Shown here in pieces: positions 17,284 through 26,852 of a stretch of DNA of 64,000 nt (the first letter of the stretch is position 1; each line of letters starts with the position of its first letter). Below the pieces are notes generated by a model. That model did not search any database. It had not been told where the DNA came from and worked only from the letters and a program-made list of their open reading frames with translations. The DNA comes from Melioribacteraceae bacterium (GTDB lineage Bacteria; Bacteroidota; Ignavibacteria; Ignavibacteriales; Melioribacteraceae). The stretch spans positions 1 through 64,000 of the forward strand of contig BQMY01000086.1 in NCBI GenBank assembly GCA_022181065.1. The letters run 5' to 3'. The position numbers and the translations under genes are program-made.

Positions 17284-17311
17284 ACAAAAAAAGCCCCTCA
17301 ATTTGAGGGGC
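17284..17311 (-). terminator. Rho-independent terminator of the MarR gene
   Basis: On the minus strand GCCCCTCA / TGAGGGGC (stem 17293-17311, 3-base loop) is followed by seven U. It lies just after the MarR stop codon at 17317. Confidence 0.9.
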
Positions 17312-17316
17312 AAATT

Positions 17317-17742
17317 TTAGCGCAATTTTTCAAGAAGATTTATGAGAACTTTTTGTTCTTCTTCTGAAAATATTTCAAACAGCTCGGAAAGATTTTTATT
17401 GTAATTCGGGAATATCTCTTCCATCTTTTCCTTCCCTTTGTCTGTTAGTTCGGCAGTAATGATACGTCGATCTGTTTTTGAGTGAACTCTCTGAACTAAT
17501 TGTTCTTTTTCGAGATTATCCACAACACAGGTAATGTTAGCTCCGGTAACCATCAATTCTTCGCTTATCTTTTTCAAAGGAAGTGGTCCTGCTTTTTTCA
17601 ACACTTCCAGTACACCAAATTGCGGTGCAGTTAAATCAAATCGTGACATTTCTTTCATATGAGCTTTTCTTACCGTGTCATAAGCCTTTGAGAGCTTACT
17701 CCACAACATCTCTGACGTCTTGAACTTATCCCTGTTTATCAT
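17317..17742 (-). CDS. MarR family transcriptional regulator
   Basis: A 141-residue regulator with the MarR winged helix: LTAPQFGVLEVLKKAGPLPL, the recognition region VTGANITCVVDNLEKEQLV and the wing HSKTDRRIITAELTDKGKEK. A longer reading frame upstream to 17844 encodes a non-conserved AT-rich stretch, so ATG 17742 is preferred. It has its own terminator and is divergent from the menaquinone cluster across a 443-base intergenic region. Ligand and targets unknown; autoregulation is usual for the family. Confidence 0.9.
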   Translation of the reverse strand: MINRDKFKTSEMLWSKLSKAYDTVRKAHMKEMSRFDLTAPQFGVLEVLKKAGPLPLKKISEELMVTGANITCVVDNLEKEQLVQRVHSKTDRRIITAELTDKGKEKMEEIFPNYNKNLSELFEIFSEEEQKVLINLLEKLR

Positions 17743-18185
17743 AACATATCTCGAGTTTAATTGTAAATAAAGACTTAAATTTTTACGTAATGGAATACAA
17801 ACCTGCCAGTGTGTATCAACCCGTAAATCTTGAAAATTATACAATCAAGAATCATACCAGTAAAACCAGAAACATTAAAGTTTTACCAAATGTTTGTAAT
17901 TATACACTCCAAACTTAAAAAAGTTCAGTTTGAATGTTTAGTATCAAAATTTTTGCACTTTTCGGTCGATCAAAAAGCAGAAATTTAAAACATTAAACAT
18001 AACACAAAAAAAGACAATAATACAATATTACTTTTTTACCTGTAATATTTACATCAATACCATTTGTATTATGTTTTTATATTATTACTCCAATATTTGT
18101 TATGGTTTCAAATAAATTGTATGAAGTTTTATCACATTTGAAACTTTTATTTTATAGCTTATATTTATAAGGTTGTATAAACATT
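17743..18185. other. Very AT-rich divergent intergenic region (marR / menF)
   Basis: 443 bases with no credible gene. It must contain the promoters of the MarR gene (minus) and the men cluster (plus). I see no stable hairpin or riboswitch-like structure; the composition is strikingly A/T even for this genome. Confidence 0.6.
18137..18167 (+). promoter_or_regulatory. Candidate promoter of the menaquinone cluster (Bacteroidota-type)
   Basis: TTTG (18137-18140), 19 bases, then TATATTTA (18160-18167) closely fits the TTTG-N19-TAnnTTTG promoter described for Bacteroidota. It would place the transcript start about 12 bases before the first possible start codon. The region is very AT-rich, so chance matches are likely. 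Confidence 0.4.
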
Positions 18186-19586
18186 TTGCGGATTTTTGTG
18201 TTGAGTAGAGAAATTCAAAGTTTAATTGATCTTGCCCGGAACCAGAATAACAACGGTCACGCTAAAATTATTAGTTTGTTATCGGAAGTTGAAAGTTTAG
18301 ACTTCAAAGGACTTTTTAACCACTTATATAATAATAGCCAGACTTATTCATGGTCGAAACCAAATGAAAACACTTCTTTCATAACTAATGGCGTACTTTT
18401 TTCGATTGAAGAAAATGGCCCGAACAGGTTATTGAGTTCACAATCAATTCTGGATAAAGCGTCATTTACACATATCAATAATTTCGAAGATTTCAAATTC
18501 GTTGATATTCCCCTCTTTTTCGGTGGAATAAAATTTTCTCCCGAATCAGGAAAGGAACCATGGGAAAACTTTGCTGATTCCGACTGGTTTATACCCGAGA
18601 CTCTTTTTATCAAGAAGGATGAAAAGTACTACATTTGTGAAAATTTTCTTTTTTCCGGTTTTTCTCAGGAAATTTTTGAAATAAGAGCCCAAAATTCTGC
18701 TGATGTTACTAATAAATTTTCTCAATTTTACGATAATGAAGGTGTATCATTCTCTAATATTTCCGATGATGACACGGCAGAATGGAATTTACTGGTTGCC
18801 AATGCTCTGAAAGAGATTGAAAATGGTGAGTTCAGTAAAATTGTTCTTTCTCGTAAGGTTATGTTAAAATCCAGCAGCGATATAAATATTTCTGCCTGGC
18901 TTTTCGCGCTAGGACTGCGTTATCCGCGCTGTTATGTCTTTGCCTACAAAAAAGGAAACTCTATTTTTTTTGGTGCGACTCCCGAAAAATTAGCAGTAAT
19001 TCATAACCGTATTATAGAAGCAGATGCTCTTGCGGGGTCAATTCCACGCGGTAATTCTGAGCAGGAAGATGTAAAACTTGCTGATGAGCTGCTTCTAAAC
19101 AAAAAGAATTGCGCCGAACACAGAGCTGTCGTTGATTTTATAGTGGAATCGTTTGATTCATTTGCCGATGAGATTGAATATCCGGTAAAACCGGTAATAA
19201 AAAAATTGAAAAATATTCAGCATCTTTGGACTCCTATAAAAGGTTCTTTCAAAAGTGAATCTGATATATTCCTCATGCTGAAATCCATACATCCTACTCC
19301 TGCTATTTGCGGTACTCCATGGAGAAAAGCGCTTGAGGGAATTATAAAAAAAGAATCTTTCAACCGAGGATTTTTCACCGGTGTAATTGGATGGTTTAAC
19401 CTCGAAAAGGAAGGTGAATTTGCTGTTGGAATAAGGTCCGCTCTTTTGAAAGATCGTATTTTATACGGCTATGCGGGCTGTGGTATTGTGGAAGGGTCTG
19501 ACCCTGAAGAAGAATACCATGAGACTATGCTAAAATTAAAACCGATATTAAGCTTAACCGAATATGAAAAAGTCAGTCAATCATAA
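18186..19586 (+). CDS. menF: Isochorismate synthase (menaquinone)
   Basis: A 466-residue chorismate-binding enzyme that converts chorismate to isochorismate, the first committed step of menaquinone synthesis. The C-terminal half carries the family blocks: FSKIVLSRKVML, FFGATPEKL, ADALAGSIPRG, CAEHRAVVDFI, HPTPAICGTP and the Mg/active-site block GYAGCGIVEGSDPEEEY. The start is uncertain: no ATG is available, TTG 18186 is the longest, and GTG 18198 has a GGA five bases upstream. The 3' end overlaps menD by 23 bases. First gene of menF-D-H-B-A-C-E. Confidence 0.93.
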   Translation: MRIFVLSREIQSLIDLARNQNNNGHAKIISLLSEVESLDFKGLFNHLYNNSQTYSWSKPNENTSFITNGVLFSIEENGPNRLLSSQSILDKASFTHINNFEDFKFVDIPLFFGGIKFSPESGKEPWENFADSDWFIPETLFIKKDEKYYICENFLFSGFSQEIFEIRAQNSADVTNKFSQFYDNEGVSFSNISDDDTAEWNLLVANALKEIENGEFSKIVLSRKVMLKSSSDINISAWLFALGLRYPRCYVFAYKKGNSIFFGATPEKLAVIHNRIIEADALAGSIPRGNSEQEDVKLADELLLNKKNCAEHRAVVDFIVESFDSFADEIEYPVKPVIKKLKNIQHLWTPIKGSFKSESDIFLMLKSIHPTPAICGTPWRKALEGIIKKESFNRGFFTGVIGWFNLEKEGEFAVGIRSALLKDRILYGYAGCGIVEGSDPEEEYHETMLKLKPILSLTEYEKVSQS

Positions 19587-21318
19587 TTACTTATGGGCGG
19601 ATATTTTTGTCAAGTCGCTCGTAAAACTCGGTGTGGAGAATGTTTGCATCTCACCCGGGTCAAGATCGACTCCGCTCACTATGGCTTTTTCGCAAGAAGA
19701 AAAACTTAAAAAATATGTTATTGTTGACGAAAGGTCATCCGGCTTTTTCGCCCTGGGTATAGCAAAAAGTACCGGGAAACCGGCGGTGATAATTACTTCA
19801 TCCGGCACTGCCGTTTCTGAACTTTATCCCGCGATAATTGAAGCATATAAAGACAGGATCCCGCTTATAATTTGTACAGCCGATCGCCCGATTGAACTGC
19901 TCGAATCGGGTGCAAATCAAACTATAAATCAGCATGACATATTTTCCAATCATATCAGAAAAAGTTTTCATGCCGGTATTCCTGAACTTATCCCGCAAAG
20001 GGTAAAACATCTGATTTCAATTGCACTCAGAAGTGTGCAGATTGCATCTGCCTCTGATCCGGGTCCCGTTCATATAAACTTCCCGTTCCGCAAACCGTTT
20101 GAACCTCAAACCTACACGATGGAGATAAATGAGGTTCTGCTGAACAATTACTACAACCTGATCGACAAACTTGAAGCTCCCGGTAAAATCTACAGAAAAA
20201 TCGGGGATTTTACTGAACGACTATACTCGAAGCTTTCGGGTAAAAGAAATCTTCTTTTTATCGGGGGTCAATGCGGTGAAGGCGGTATAGTCCACAAATT
20301 AAAACGTTTCAGCGAGAAGTTTAATGTGCCCGTGCTGCTTGATGGAACTTCACCATTGAGATATATGTCGGGTCTTTCACAGAATTTTGTAACTAATTCC
20401 CAGATATTTCTCCGTTCTGAAATTCTCAAGGAAAGATTGTATCCCGATAATGTTATCCTTGTGGGAAACTCCCCTACTTCCAATAACATTATCGAATTTT
20501 TTGAAGAGAGTAATTGTGAAGTTATTCAGGTTAGCAATCACTCCGACTGGAATGATCCAACACTCCAGACGACAATGCAGCTGGAAATGACTGCCGAAGA
20601 TTGTTGCGACTTGATCCTGGAAAACGCGGAATTTACTCTGCCGGGGGATGACTGGTTGAACAACTGGATAAAATTTGATCGTATCTCGGAAGAGCAAAAA
20701 CTTTTTTTCCTCGAAAACGCTGATTATAATATTGAACCCGCGATTATTGATTCTGTACTAAAACATATTCCTGACGGTTCGTCAATATTTGTTTCCAATA
20801 GTCTGCCTGTAAGAGACTTTGATAATTTCGCGCGAAAAGCTTCAAGATTCCTGAAAATTTATACAAATCGTGGTGCCAGCGGCATTGATGGGATCATCTC
20901 GTGCGCAGGCGGTGTTTCTGCAGGCACGAACGAGATAACTTATCTTGTAATCGGTGATTTGAGTTTCTTTTATGATATGAATGCAATGGCTACCTTAAGG
21001 AGTTACGGAATCCCTCTTAAAATTGTGCTTATAAATAATAACGGTGGTTCCATCTTCGATATGCTTCCTATCTCCAAATATACCGATGTGTACACCGAAT
21101 ACTTCAGAACACCGCTAAACCTTTGTTTCGAGCCATTTGTAAAAGCGTTCGAAGGTAATTACACGTTAGCTCAGAACAGCGAAAGCATTATAAATTTCAT
21201 GAATGAACCTTCCGGAAGGTTCAGTGTTATTGAATTTGATACCTCACACAGTAAATCAAATGATGCTCGTAAAAACTTTTACCAGGGAGTAATAGATTTA
21301 GTTGAAGCTTCAATCTAA
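19564..21318 (+). CDS. menD: 2-succinyl-5-enolpyruvyl-6-hydroxy-3-cyclohexene-1-carboxylate synthase
   Basis: A 584-residue thiamine-diphosphate enzyme that joins isochorismate and 2-oxoglutarate to give SEPHCHC. Seen: the N-terminal VCISPGSRSTPLTMAF substrate/ThDP block, VDERSSGFFALGIAKSTGKP with the ThDP-activating Glu, SSGTAVSELYPA, and the cofactor-binding GDLSFFYDMNAM...INNNGGSIFDML block. Length is normal for the family. It overlaps menF (23 bases) and menH (17 bases), so the first three genes are translationally linked. Confidence 0.95.
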   Translation: MKKSVNHNYLWADIFVKSLVKLGVENVCISPGSRSTPLTMAFSQEEKLKKYVIVDERSSGFFALGIAKSTGKPAVIITSSGTAVSELYPAIIEAYKDRIPLIICTADRPIELLESGANQTINQHDIFSNHIRKSFHAGIPELIPQRVKHLISIALRSVQIASASDPGPVHINFPFRKPFEPQTYTMEINEVLLNNYYNLIDKLEAPGKIYRKIGDFTERLYSKLSGKRNLLFIGGQCGEGGIVHKLKRFSEKFNVPVLLDGTSPLRYMSGLSQNFVTNSQIFLRSEILKERLYPDNVILVGNSPTSNNIIEFFEESNCEVIQVSNHSDWNDPTLQTTMQLEMTAEDCCDLILENAEFTLPGDDWLNNWIKFDRISEEQKLFFLENADYNIEPAIIDSVLKHIPDGSSIFVSNSLPVRDFDNFARKASRFLKIYTNRGASGIDGIISCAGGVSAGTNEITYLVIGDLSFFYDMNAMATLRSYGIPLKIVLINNNGGSIFDMLPISKYTDVYTEYFRTPLNLCFEPFVKAFEGNYTLAQNSESIINFMNEPSGRFSVIEFDTSHSKSNDARKNFYQGVIDLVEASI

Positions 21319-22144
21319 AAATCTGCATATCACAAATTCCGATAAATTAAACTATCTCATCCCCCGGGAAATTCCTGAAAACAGCTCTCCCGCAATTTTT
21401 CTTCATGGTTTTACAGGTTCTGCATCGGATTGGCTTCCTATATCTAAAAATCTGGATGAAAGATTTTATCCTGTAATCCCTGACCTGCCCGGACATGGTC
21501 AAACTAATGTCAACTCAGAATATTATTCCACTTCGGAACAATTAAAGCTCGTGACCAAATTGTTGAATAGTCTAAAGATTGAGAAAGCCTGTTTTGTTGG
21601 ATACTCTATGGGAGGACGACTCGCATTACAATTTGCCGTAAATAATCCGCAAATGATTAAATGCCTTGTGCTTGAAAGCAGTTCCCCCGGAATAGCAGAT
21701 GATTTTGAAAGATCAAAACGAATTGAATCTGACAATAAAATTATAGAACGAATCGATAAATCAACACGGGAAGAATTTTTAAAGTTCTGGCTGAGTCTTC
21801 CAATATTTCAATCTTTGGTCTCAAACAGTAAGATAAATCTTGAAGAAATTATAAAATCCCGATCCCAAACACTTAATAAAAACGGACTTATAGAATCCCT
21901 TACCTACTTTGGTACGGGAGTCATGCCTCACTACCATGATCAACTATCAAGTTTGGATGATATTCCCCTGCTTCTCATTGCTGGTGAACATGATTTAAAG
22001 TATCGTGAAATTCTCAAAAAATTACATTCTGAAATAAAATCCTCCAGTTTTTTTACAATTAACGATGCCGGGCATAACACTCATTTAGAGAATCCTGCGG
22101 AATTTATTAAATTATTGAACCGATTTTTGGTTGATAATTGTTAA
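21302..22144 (+). CDS. menH: SHCHC synthase-like alpha/beta hydrolase
   Basis: A 280-residue alpha/beta-hydrolase with the oxyanion segment FLHGFTGSASDW, nucleophile elbow GYSMGG (Ser102), acid in LLIAGEHDLKY and late His in DAGHNTHLENP. Position between menD and menB, size and motifs fit MenH, which removes pyruvate from SEPHCHC to give SHCHC. The start is a TTG inside the menD 3' end, 17-base overlap; no better start exists before the conserved N-terminal strand. Confidence in the exact step comes from gene order. Confidence 0.88.
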   Translation: MKLQSKNLHITNSDKLNYLIPREIPENSSPAIFLHGFTGSASDWLPISKNLDERFYPVIPDLPGHGQTNVNSEYYSTSEQLKLVTKLLNSLKIEKACFVGYSMGGRLALQFAVNNPQMIKCLVLESSSPGIADDFERSKRIESDNKIIERIDKSTREEFLKFWLSLPIFQSLVSNSKINLEEIIKSRSQTLNKNGLIESLTYFGTGVMPHYHDQLSSLDDIPLLLIAGEHDLKYREILKKLHSEIKSSSFFTINDAGHNTHLENPAEFIKLLNRFLVDNC

Positions 22145-22164
22145 AATTCTAAAAAGGAATAACA

Positions 22165-22998
22165 ATGAGTTTTAATTGGGTTAAAGTAAAAGATTACAGC
22201 GATATCCTTTATGAAAAAATGGATGGTATCGCAAAAATTACGATAAACCGTCCGGAGAAACGCAACGCTTTCCGACCGGAAACTGTTTTGCAGATGTTTG
22301 AAGCATTGACTGATGCCCGCGAGGATAGTGGTGTTGGAGTGGTGCTTCTCACAGGCGCCGGTCCTGCGAAAGATGGTAAATACGCGTTTTGCTCGGGTGG
22401 CGATCAGAAAATAAGAGGCGATCAGGGTTATGTTGGTGTTGATGGTGTGCCCCGCCTGAATATCCTCGATGTTCAAAAGCTTATCCGAAGTATGCCCAAA
22501 CCGGTAATTGCCCTTGTTGCAGGTTATGCGATTGGTGGCGGACATGTGCTTCATGTTGTCTGTGACCTCACGATTGCTGCTGACAATGCAATATTTGGTC
22601 AGACCGGACCTAAAGTTGGCAGTTTTGACGGCGGATTTGGTTCAAGCTATCTCGCCCGTAATGTTGGTCAGAAGCGCGCTCGCGAAATCTGGTACCTCTG
22701 CCGCCAGTATGACGCTCGTGAGGCTTACGATATGGGTCTTGTGAACACAGTAGTACCTGTGGAAGATCTGGAAGCGGAAGGTGTGAGATGGGCAATGGAA
22801 ATTCTCGAAAAAAGTCCACTTGCGATACGTCTTTTGAAATCTGCGTTCAATGCAGAGTTAGATGGTCAATCAGGTATTCAGGAACTTGCCGGGAACGCCA
22901 CACTTCTTTACTATATGAGTGAAGAAGCACAGGAAGGCAAGAACGCATACGTAGAAAAAAGGAAACCTGATTTTTCAAAATTCCCGAGAGTACCGTAA
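22165..22998 (+). CDS. menB: 1,4-dihydroxy-2-naphthoyl-CoA synthase
   Basis: A 277-residue crotonase-fold enzyme that closes the second ring of the naphthoquinone from OSB-CoA. Seen: [17 protein letters not shown], the [15 protein letters not shown] loop typical of Men[20 protein letters not shown], and [17 protein letters not shown]. The SGGDQ form with Gly in place of the general-base Asp marks bicarbonate-independence or -dependence classes; the exact class is not decided here. Starts after AAAGGAA, 20 bases after menH. Confidence 0.95.
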   Translation: MSFNWVKVKDYSDILYEKMDGIAKITINRPEKRNAFRPETVLQMFEALTDAREDSGVGVVLLTGAGPAKDGKYAFCSGGDQKIRGDQGYVGVDGVPRLNILDVQKLIRSMPKPVIALVAGYAIGGGHVLHVVCDLTIAADNAIFGQTGPKVGSFDGGFGSSYLARNVGQKRAREIWYLCRQYDAREAYDMGLVNTVVPVEDLEAEGVRWAMEILEKSPLAIRLLKSAFNAELDGQSGIQELAGNATLLYYMSEEAQEGKNAYVEKRKPDFSKFPRVP

Positions 22999-23082
22999 TC
23001 TGATATTTTATCTTAAATTTAGAAGAATTAAATTTGATTCTTTATATTTAATAGTTTGATTCTTTCATATTATTCAATAACT

Positions 23083-23982
23083 ATGCTCAATTCAGAAGTA
23101 AAAAATATATCAAAATTTGAAAGCTGGATACTGGCAAGCAGACCTAAAACTCTGCTTGCCGCAGCAGTACCTGTCGTCATTGGAACCTCAATCGCGGTCA
23201 GAGAAGACCAACATAATCTGCTCGCTGCAGTAGTAGCTTTATTATGTTCGGTTCTGATTCAGATAGGTACAAACTTTGTGAATGATCTCTATGATCATCT
23301 TGCGGGAAGTGATACAGAAGAGAGAGTAGGTCCATTGAGAGCGCTTGCTTCGGGATTGATTTCGGTTCCCGAGATGAAATACGGCATCCTGTTCACATTT
23401 GGTATCGCGTTCCTGTCAGGTTTATATCTCGTTTATATGACAAGCTGGATAACTCTTGTTATAGGTATTGTATCCATTCTTGCCGGTTATGCATACACGG
23501 CAGGTCCCTACCCTCTCGCTTACAACGGATTAGGTGACATATTTGTGTTTGTATTTTTTGGATTTGTCGGAACGGTGGGTACATATTATGTGCAGGCGGG
23601 TGATGTTTCCGCTCTATCATTCTGGGCTTCAGTACCGGTAGGAGCTTTAGTTACCAATATTCTGGTGGTAAATAATTACAGAGATATCGAACAGGATCAG
23701 GTAGCCGGTAAACGTACGCTGGCAGTTAAGTTTGGCAAGGGATTTACCAGAATTCAATACCTGCTATTTATGATTGTATCTTATTTAGTTCCATTTGTTG
23801 TGTACTTTACCTATTACAGCAGTATTATCGTTTTTCTTCCGCTGCTCTCACTACCCCTCGCTATTCGATTGATCAGAATGATCTACACTTTGAAAGGTAC
23901 AGAATTAAATAAAACTCTCGAACTTACGGCTAAACTCTCTCTCATTTACGGAATACTATTCTCCTTTGGTGTTCTTATATGA
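23083..23982 (+). CDS. menA: 1,4-dihydroxy-2-naphthoate polyprenyltransferase
   Basis: A 299-residue UbiA-superfamily membrane enzyme with about eight or nine helices that attaches the isoprenoid tail to DHNA. Seen: ASRPKTLLAAAVPVVIGTS and the first Asp-rich motif NFVNDLYDHLAGSDTEERVG, then the second motif NNYRDIEQDQVAGKRTLAVKFG. ATG 23083 is preferred to a TTG 27 bases upstream, since the conserved part begins soon after it; no clear Shine-Dalgarno sequence is present for either. The end overlaps menC by four bases (ATGA). Confidence 0.94.
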   Translation: MLNSEVKNISKFESWILASRPKTLLAAAVPVVIGTSIAVREDQHNLLAAVVALLCSVLIQIGTNFVNDLYDHLAGSDTEERVGPLRALASGLISVPEMKYGILFTFGIAFLSGLYLVYMTSWITLVIGIVSILAGYAYTAGPYPLAYNGLGDIFVFVFFGFVGTVGTYYVQAGDVSALSFWASVPVGALVTNILVVNNYRDIEQDQVAGKRTLAVKFGKGFTRIQYLLFMIVSYLVPFVVYFTYYSSIIVFLPLLSLPLAIRLIRMIYTLKGTELNKTLELTAKLSLIYGILFSFGVLI

Positions 23983-25001
23983 AAATCACTGATTTTCACT
24001 GGGAGAAATACTCTTTCCCTTTCAGGACTCCATTTAAGAATTCAGGATATATCTACAGAGAACGACAGGGGTTTTATCTCTTTGTTGAATTTGATTACGG
24101 CAATACACAAATAGGCGAATGCGCGCCATTACCGGGAGTGAACAGAGAGTCTATTGGTGATATCGCGCTCGAACTGGAACAAATTGAAGCAAAACTGCCC
24201 GATTACTTTTTCTCTGACAAAGATGAATTCAGTTCGTTTATTAGTTCATTAACAGCATTACCTTCATTACGATTCGCGTTTGCGCAAATTATCGATTCCT
24301 GCACGAATTATGAAGAAGCTGGAGAGATAAAACTTGAGCAGAACTCGGTAATATCCGCGTCAGGGACAGATGAAATGATGCGTATCGCGAAAACTCACAT
24401 TGATAAAGGTTTTTCCACATTAAAACTAAAAATTGGAGTCAACTCTCCAGATGATGAGATTGAATTAATCAAAAAAATTTCAAGTCAATTTCCTCATGTT
24501 AAACTAAGACTCGATTCTAATTCAATCTTTGAGCTGAATGAGGCGATTGGGTATTTAAGGCGTTTATCAGGATTTAATATTGAATACATAGAAGACCCCG
24601 TAGCTACCGTGGAAGAGATGTATCAGCTTTCGGAAATAACCCCGATACCTTTAGCCGCTGATATTTTTATAAGTTCATTGGCAGACATAGATGAATTTCT
24701 TCAAAACTCCAAAATCAATCATTTTGTTATAAAACCAATGGCATTCGCTGATATTCTCCTATTGAGCAATTATAAGTTTGGTAGAGAGATTTCCATTACA
24801 CTTTCCTCCTCATTTGAGTCTTTCGTTGGCAGGATTTATAACTATTTCCTGGCATCCCGATTTGAAGGGATTCATGGACTGGCGACTTCAACCCAACTTG
24901 CGGAAAACATTTCCGAACTCCCTTTTGATGAAGATCGCGCTAACATTGTTTTTATACCTGATGAAGTAATAAACTGGTTAAATAAAAAAGTACTTTTCTA
25001 A
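23979..25001 (+). CDS. menC: o-Succinylbenzoate synthase
   Basis: A 340-residue enolase-superfamily dehydratase that turns SHCHC into o-succinylbenzoate. Seen: the N-terminal capping domain (FRTPFKNSGYIYRERQGFYL), catalytic Lys in STLKLKIGV, metal ligands in LRLDSN, YIEDPVA and LAADIF, and the second Lys in FVIKPMAF. Sequence is in the divergent Bacteroidota-type MenC range, so context supports the call. ATGA overlap with menA and TAATG junction with menE. Confidence 0.93.
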   Translation: MKITDFHWEKYSFPFRTPFKNSGYIYRERQGFYLFVEFDYGNTQIGECAPLPGVNRESIGDIALELEQIEAKLPDYFFSDKDEFSSFISSLTALPSLRFAFAQIIDSCTNYEEAGEIKLEQNSVISASGTDEMMRIAKTHIDKGFSTLKLKIGVNSPDDEIELIKKISSQFPHVKLRLDSNSIFELNEAIGYLRRLSGFNIEYIEDPVATVEEMYQLSEITPIPLAADIFISSLADIDEFLQNSKINHFVIKPMAFADILLLSNYKFGREISITLSSSFESFVGRIYNYFLASRFEGIHGLATSTQLAENISELPFDEDRANIVFIPDEVINWLNKKVLF

Positions 25002-26407
25002 TGGAATTGATCCCTCCAATATCAGATAAGAACGATTTTACATTTTTACTTTCCGAATCGGAAACAACCAAATTTTCTGAAGTTTCTCGTCAGGCATACG
25101 GCATTTCGAAATTGCTAAAACAATATCCTCCTGAAAGCAGAATAGGTTTATTCACATCCCATAGTGAAAATTTCATTCAAGGTTTACTTGCCATCTGGTA
25201 TGCCGGTTATATTCCCGTACCGCTCGGCAATATTGTATCTGCCGATAAACTTGAAGAAATTGCAGATAAAACCGGAATTTCAACCATAATATACGATGAC
25301 AAAACCGCTGGATTCATTTCTCGACCGGATGGTATAAACCTGGATGCTTGTCAGTCGAACAGTTTAACCGATACACACAATGTAAAATTTCAACAGAGCA
25401 AAACCGCTATAATATTGCTCACTTCAGGAAGTACAGGCTCACAGAAACAAATTCCACTAACTTTCAAAAACCTATTCTCCGGCGCAGAAATGATTGGAGA
25501 GATACTCACTGATATAAAAAGCTCGGTTTTGGGGGCAACCTTACCATTTTTTCATGTCGGTGGTTTTTCACAAATAACGAGAGCGATATTTTACCGTACA
25601 GGCCTATACATCCCAAACGAAATCTCATCCAAAAGTATTGCTGAGCTGATCCGAACAGGTAAAGCATCAACGATATCAATAGTACCCGCGACACTGAATC
25701 ACCTTCTCGAAAAAAATATTAAACCGCACAAAAATGTAAAACATATCTTTGTTGGTGGTTCCGCGACAAAGAGCGAGGATGTTGTGCAGGCAATTAAAGC
25801 CGGATATCCGATTTACAAAGTTTATGGCTCGACCGAAACCGGTGCAATGATAACCCTATCAAACCCGGCTGAATTGAAAAAACTTCCTCATGCTTCAGGT
25901 AAAGTTTTGCCGGGTGTAAAAATTAAAATTATTGATGATAATGGGAAAATGTTGTCAGCAAACAACGAAGGGAAAATAGTAGTTAGTTCCCCGACCCTCT
26001 CCCCGGGTGTAACCAACACCGGGAATGAATATCCAACAGGTGATTTAGGTTATCTTGATACGGAGGGGAATTTAGTTGTAACCGGACGAACATCACGTAT
26101 CATCATATCGGGTGGGTATAATGTAAATCCATTAGAGATTGAGGAGACAATCCTGCTCCATCCGGAAATAAAAAGTGTTTATGTTTCATCAGTTCCAGAC
26201 GACAAATGGGGCGAGAAGGTAGTCGCTCTGATTGTAGTAAATCCCGGATTTGATGAAACCAGATTACGGGATTTCCTCACTGCAAGATTACCTGGTTATA
26301 AAATACCAAAAGAGTTCATCCCCGTTCAATCTATCCCACTTACACCTCTCGGTAAACCGGATAAAAATCTGATAGATTCGATCTTACTTGAGCACAGTAA
26401 GAAGTAA
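25001..26407 (+). CDS. menE: o-Succinylbenzoate-CoA ligase
   Basis: A 468-residue ANL-superfamily adenylating enzyme that activates OSB to OSB-CoA. Seen: P-loop-like AIILLTSGSTGSQKQIPLT, KVYGSTETGAMI, PTGDLGYLD, GRTSRIIISGGYNVNPLEIE and the C-terminal lysine in LTPLGKPDKN. Starts at TAATG with menC. Its last 24 bases overlap, tail to tail, the thioesterase gene on the other strand. It completes the OSB branch in the cluster. Confidence 0.94.
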   Translation: MELIPPISDKNDFTFLLSESETTKFSEVSRQAYGISKLLKQYPPESRIGLFTSHSENFIQGLLAIWYAGYIPVPLGNIVSADKLEEIADKTGISTIIYDDKTAGFISRPDGINLDACQSNSLTDTHNVKFQQSKTAIILLTSGSTGSQKQIPLTFKNLFSGAEMIGEILTDIKSSVLGATLPFFHVGGFSQITRAIFYRTGLYIPNEISSKSIAELIRTGKASTISIVPATLNHLLEKNIKPHKNVKHIFVGGSATKSEDVVQAIKAGYPIYKVYGSTETGAMITLSNPAELKKLPHASGKVLPGVKIKIIDDNGKMLSANNEGKIVVSSPTLSPGVTNTGNEYPTGDLGYLDTEGNLVVTGRTSRIIISGGYNVNPLEIEETILLHPEIKSVYVSSVPDDKWGEKVVALIVVNPGFDETRLRDFLTARLPGYKIPKEFIPVQSIPLTPLGKPDKNLIDSILLEHSKK

Positions 26408-26782
26408 ACCTTTAACTTCCTGAGGTAATTTGGCTTTTTTGAATGATTCCCTCTCTACGCATACATGTGTGGTTGTGACAACAGCAGCAAGTTTATCAAT
26501 ATCGTAAAAATTATATTCCAACTTGAAAGAACTTCCAGAAATTGAAACAGCGTACAATTCCACTCTAATTTTTCTGCCCTGTCTGACCGGAGAGAGATAT
26601 TCAGCTTCACTTTTTATAAGGGGAAACGCGTACTCTTTGTTGCTGAATAGCTGGAAGTTTGGAATTCTCGAGTTGATCATCTTTTCATAAGCATCGTGTG
26701 CTATAAAATAAACATTCCCGTAAAAGAGTATTCCGGCCGGATCGCATTCATGAAATTTCACTACATGATCATAAGCAAACAT
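26384..26782 (-). CDS. menI: 4HBT-type acyl-CoA thioesterase, probable DHNA-CoA hydrolase
   Basis: A 132-residue hotdog-fold thioesterase with the 4HBT signature VKFHECDPAGILFYGNVYF, where the Asp is catalytic, followed by HDAYEKMI. DHNA-CoA hydrolase is the one step between menB and menA not covered by the plus-strand cluster, and enzymes of this fold do it in other bacteria. The gene is convergent with menE and overlaps it by 24 bases. The role is inferred from location and family; a generic acyl-CoA thioesterase is the alternative. Confidence 0.75.
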   Translation of the reverse strand: MFAYDHVVKFHECDPAGILFYGNVYFIAHDAYEKMINSRIPNFQLFSNKEYAFPLIKSEAEYLSPVRQGRKIRVELYAVSISGSSFKLEYNFYDIDKLAAVVTTTHVCVERESFKKAKLPQEVKGLLLTVLK

Positions 26783-26852
26783 AAAAAATCCATTTTTTAA
26801 TTAACTTTAATTACATAGCTTTGAGGCTTATGTAAAACCAAATTTAGTAAAA

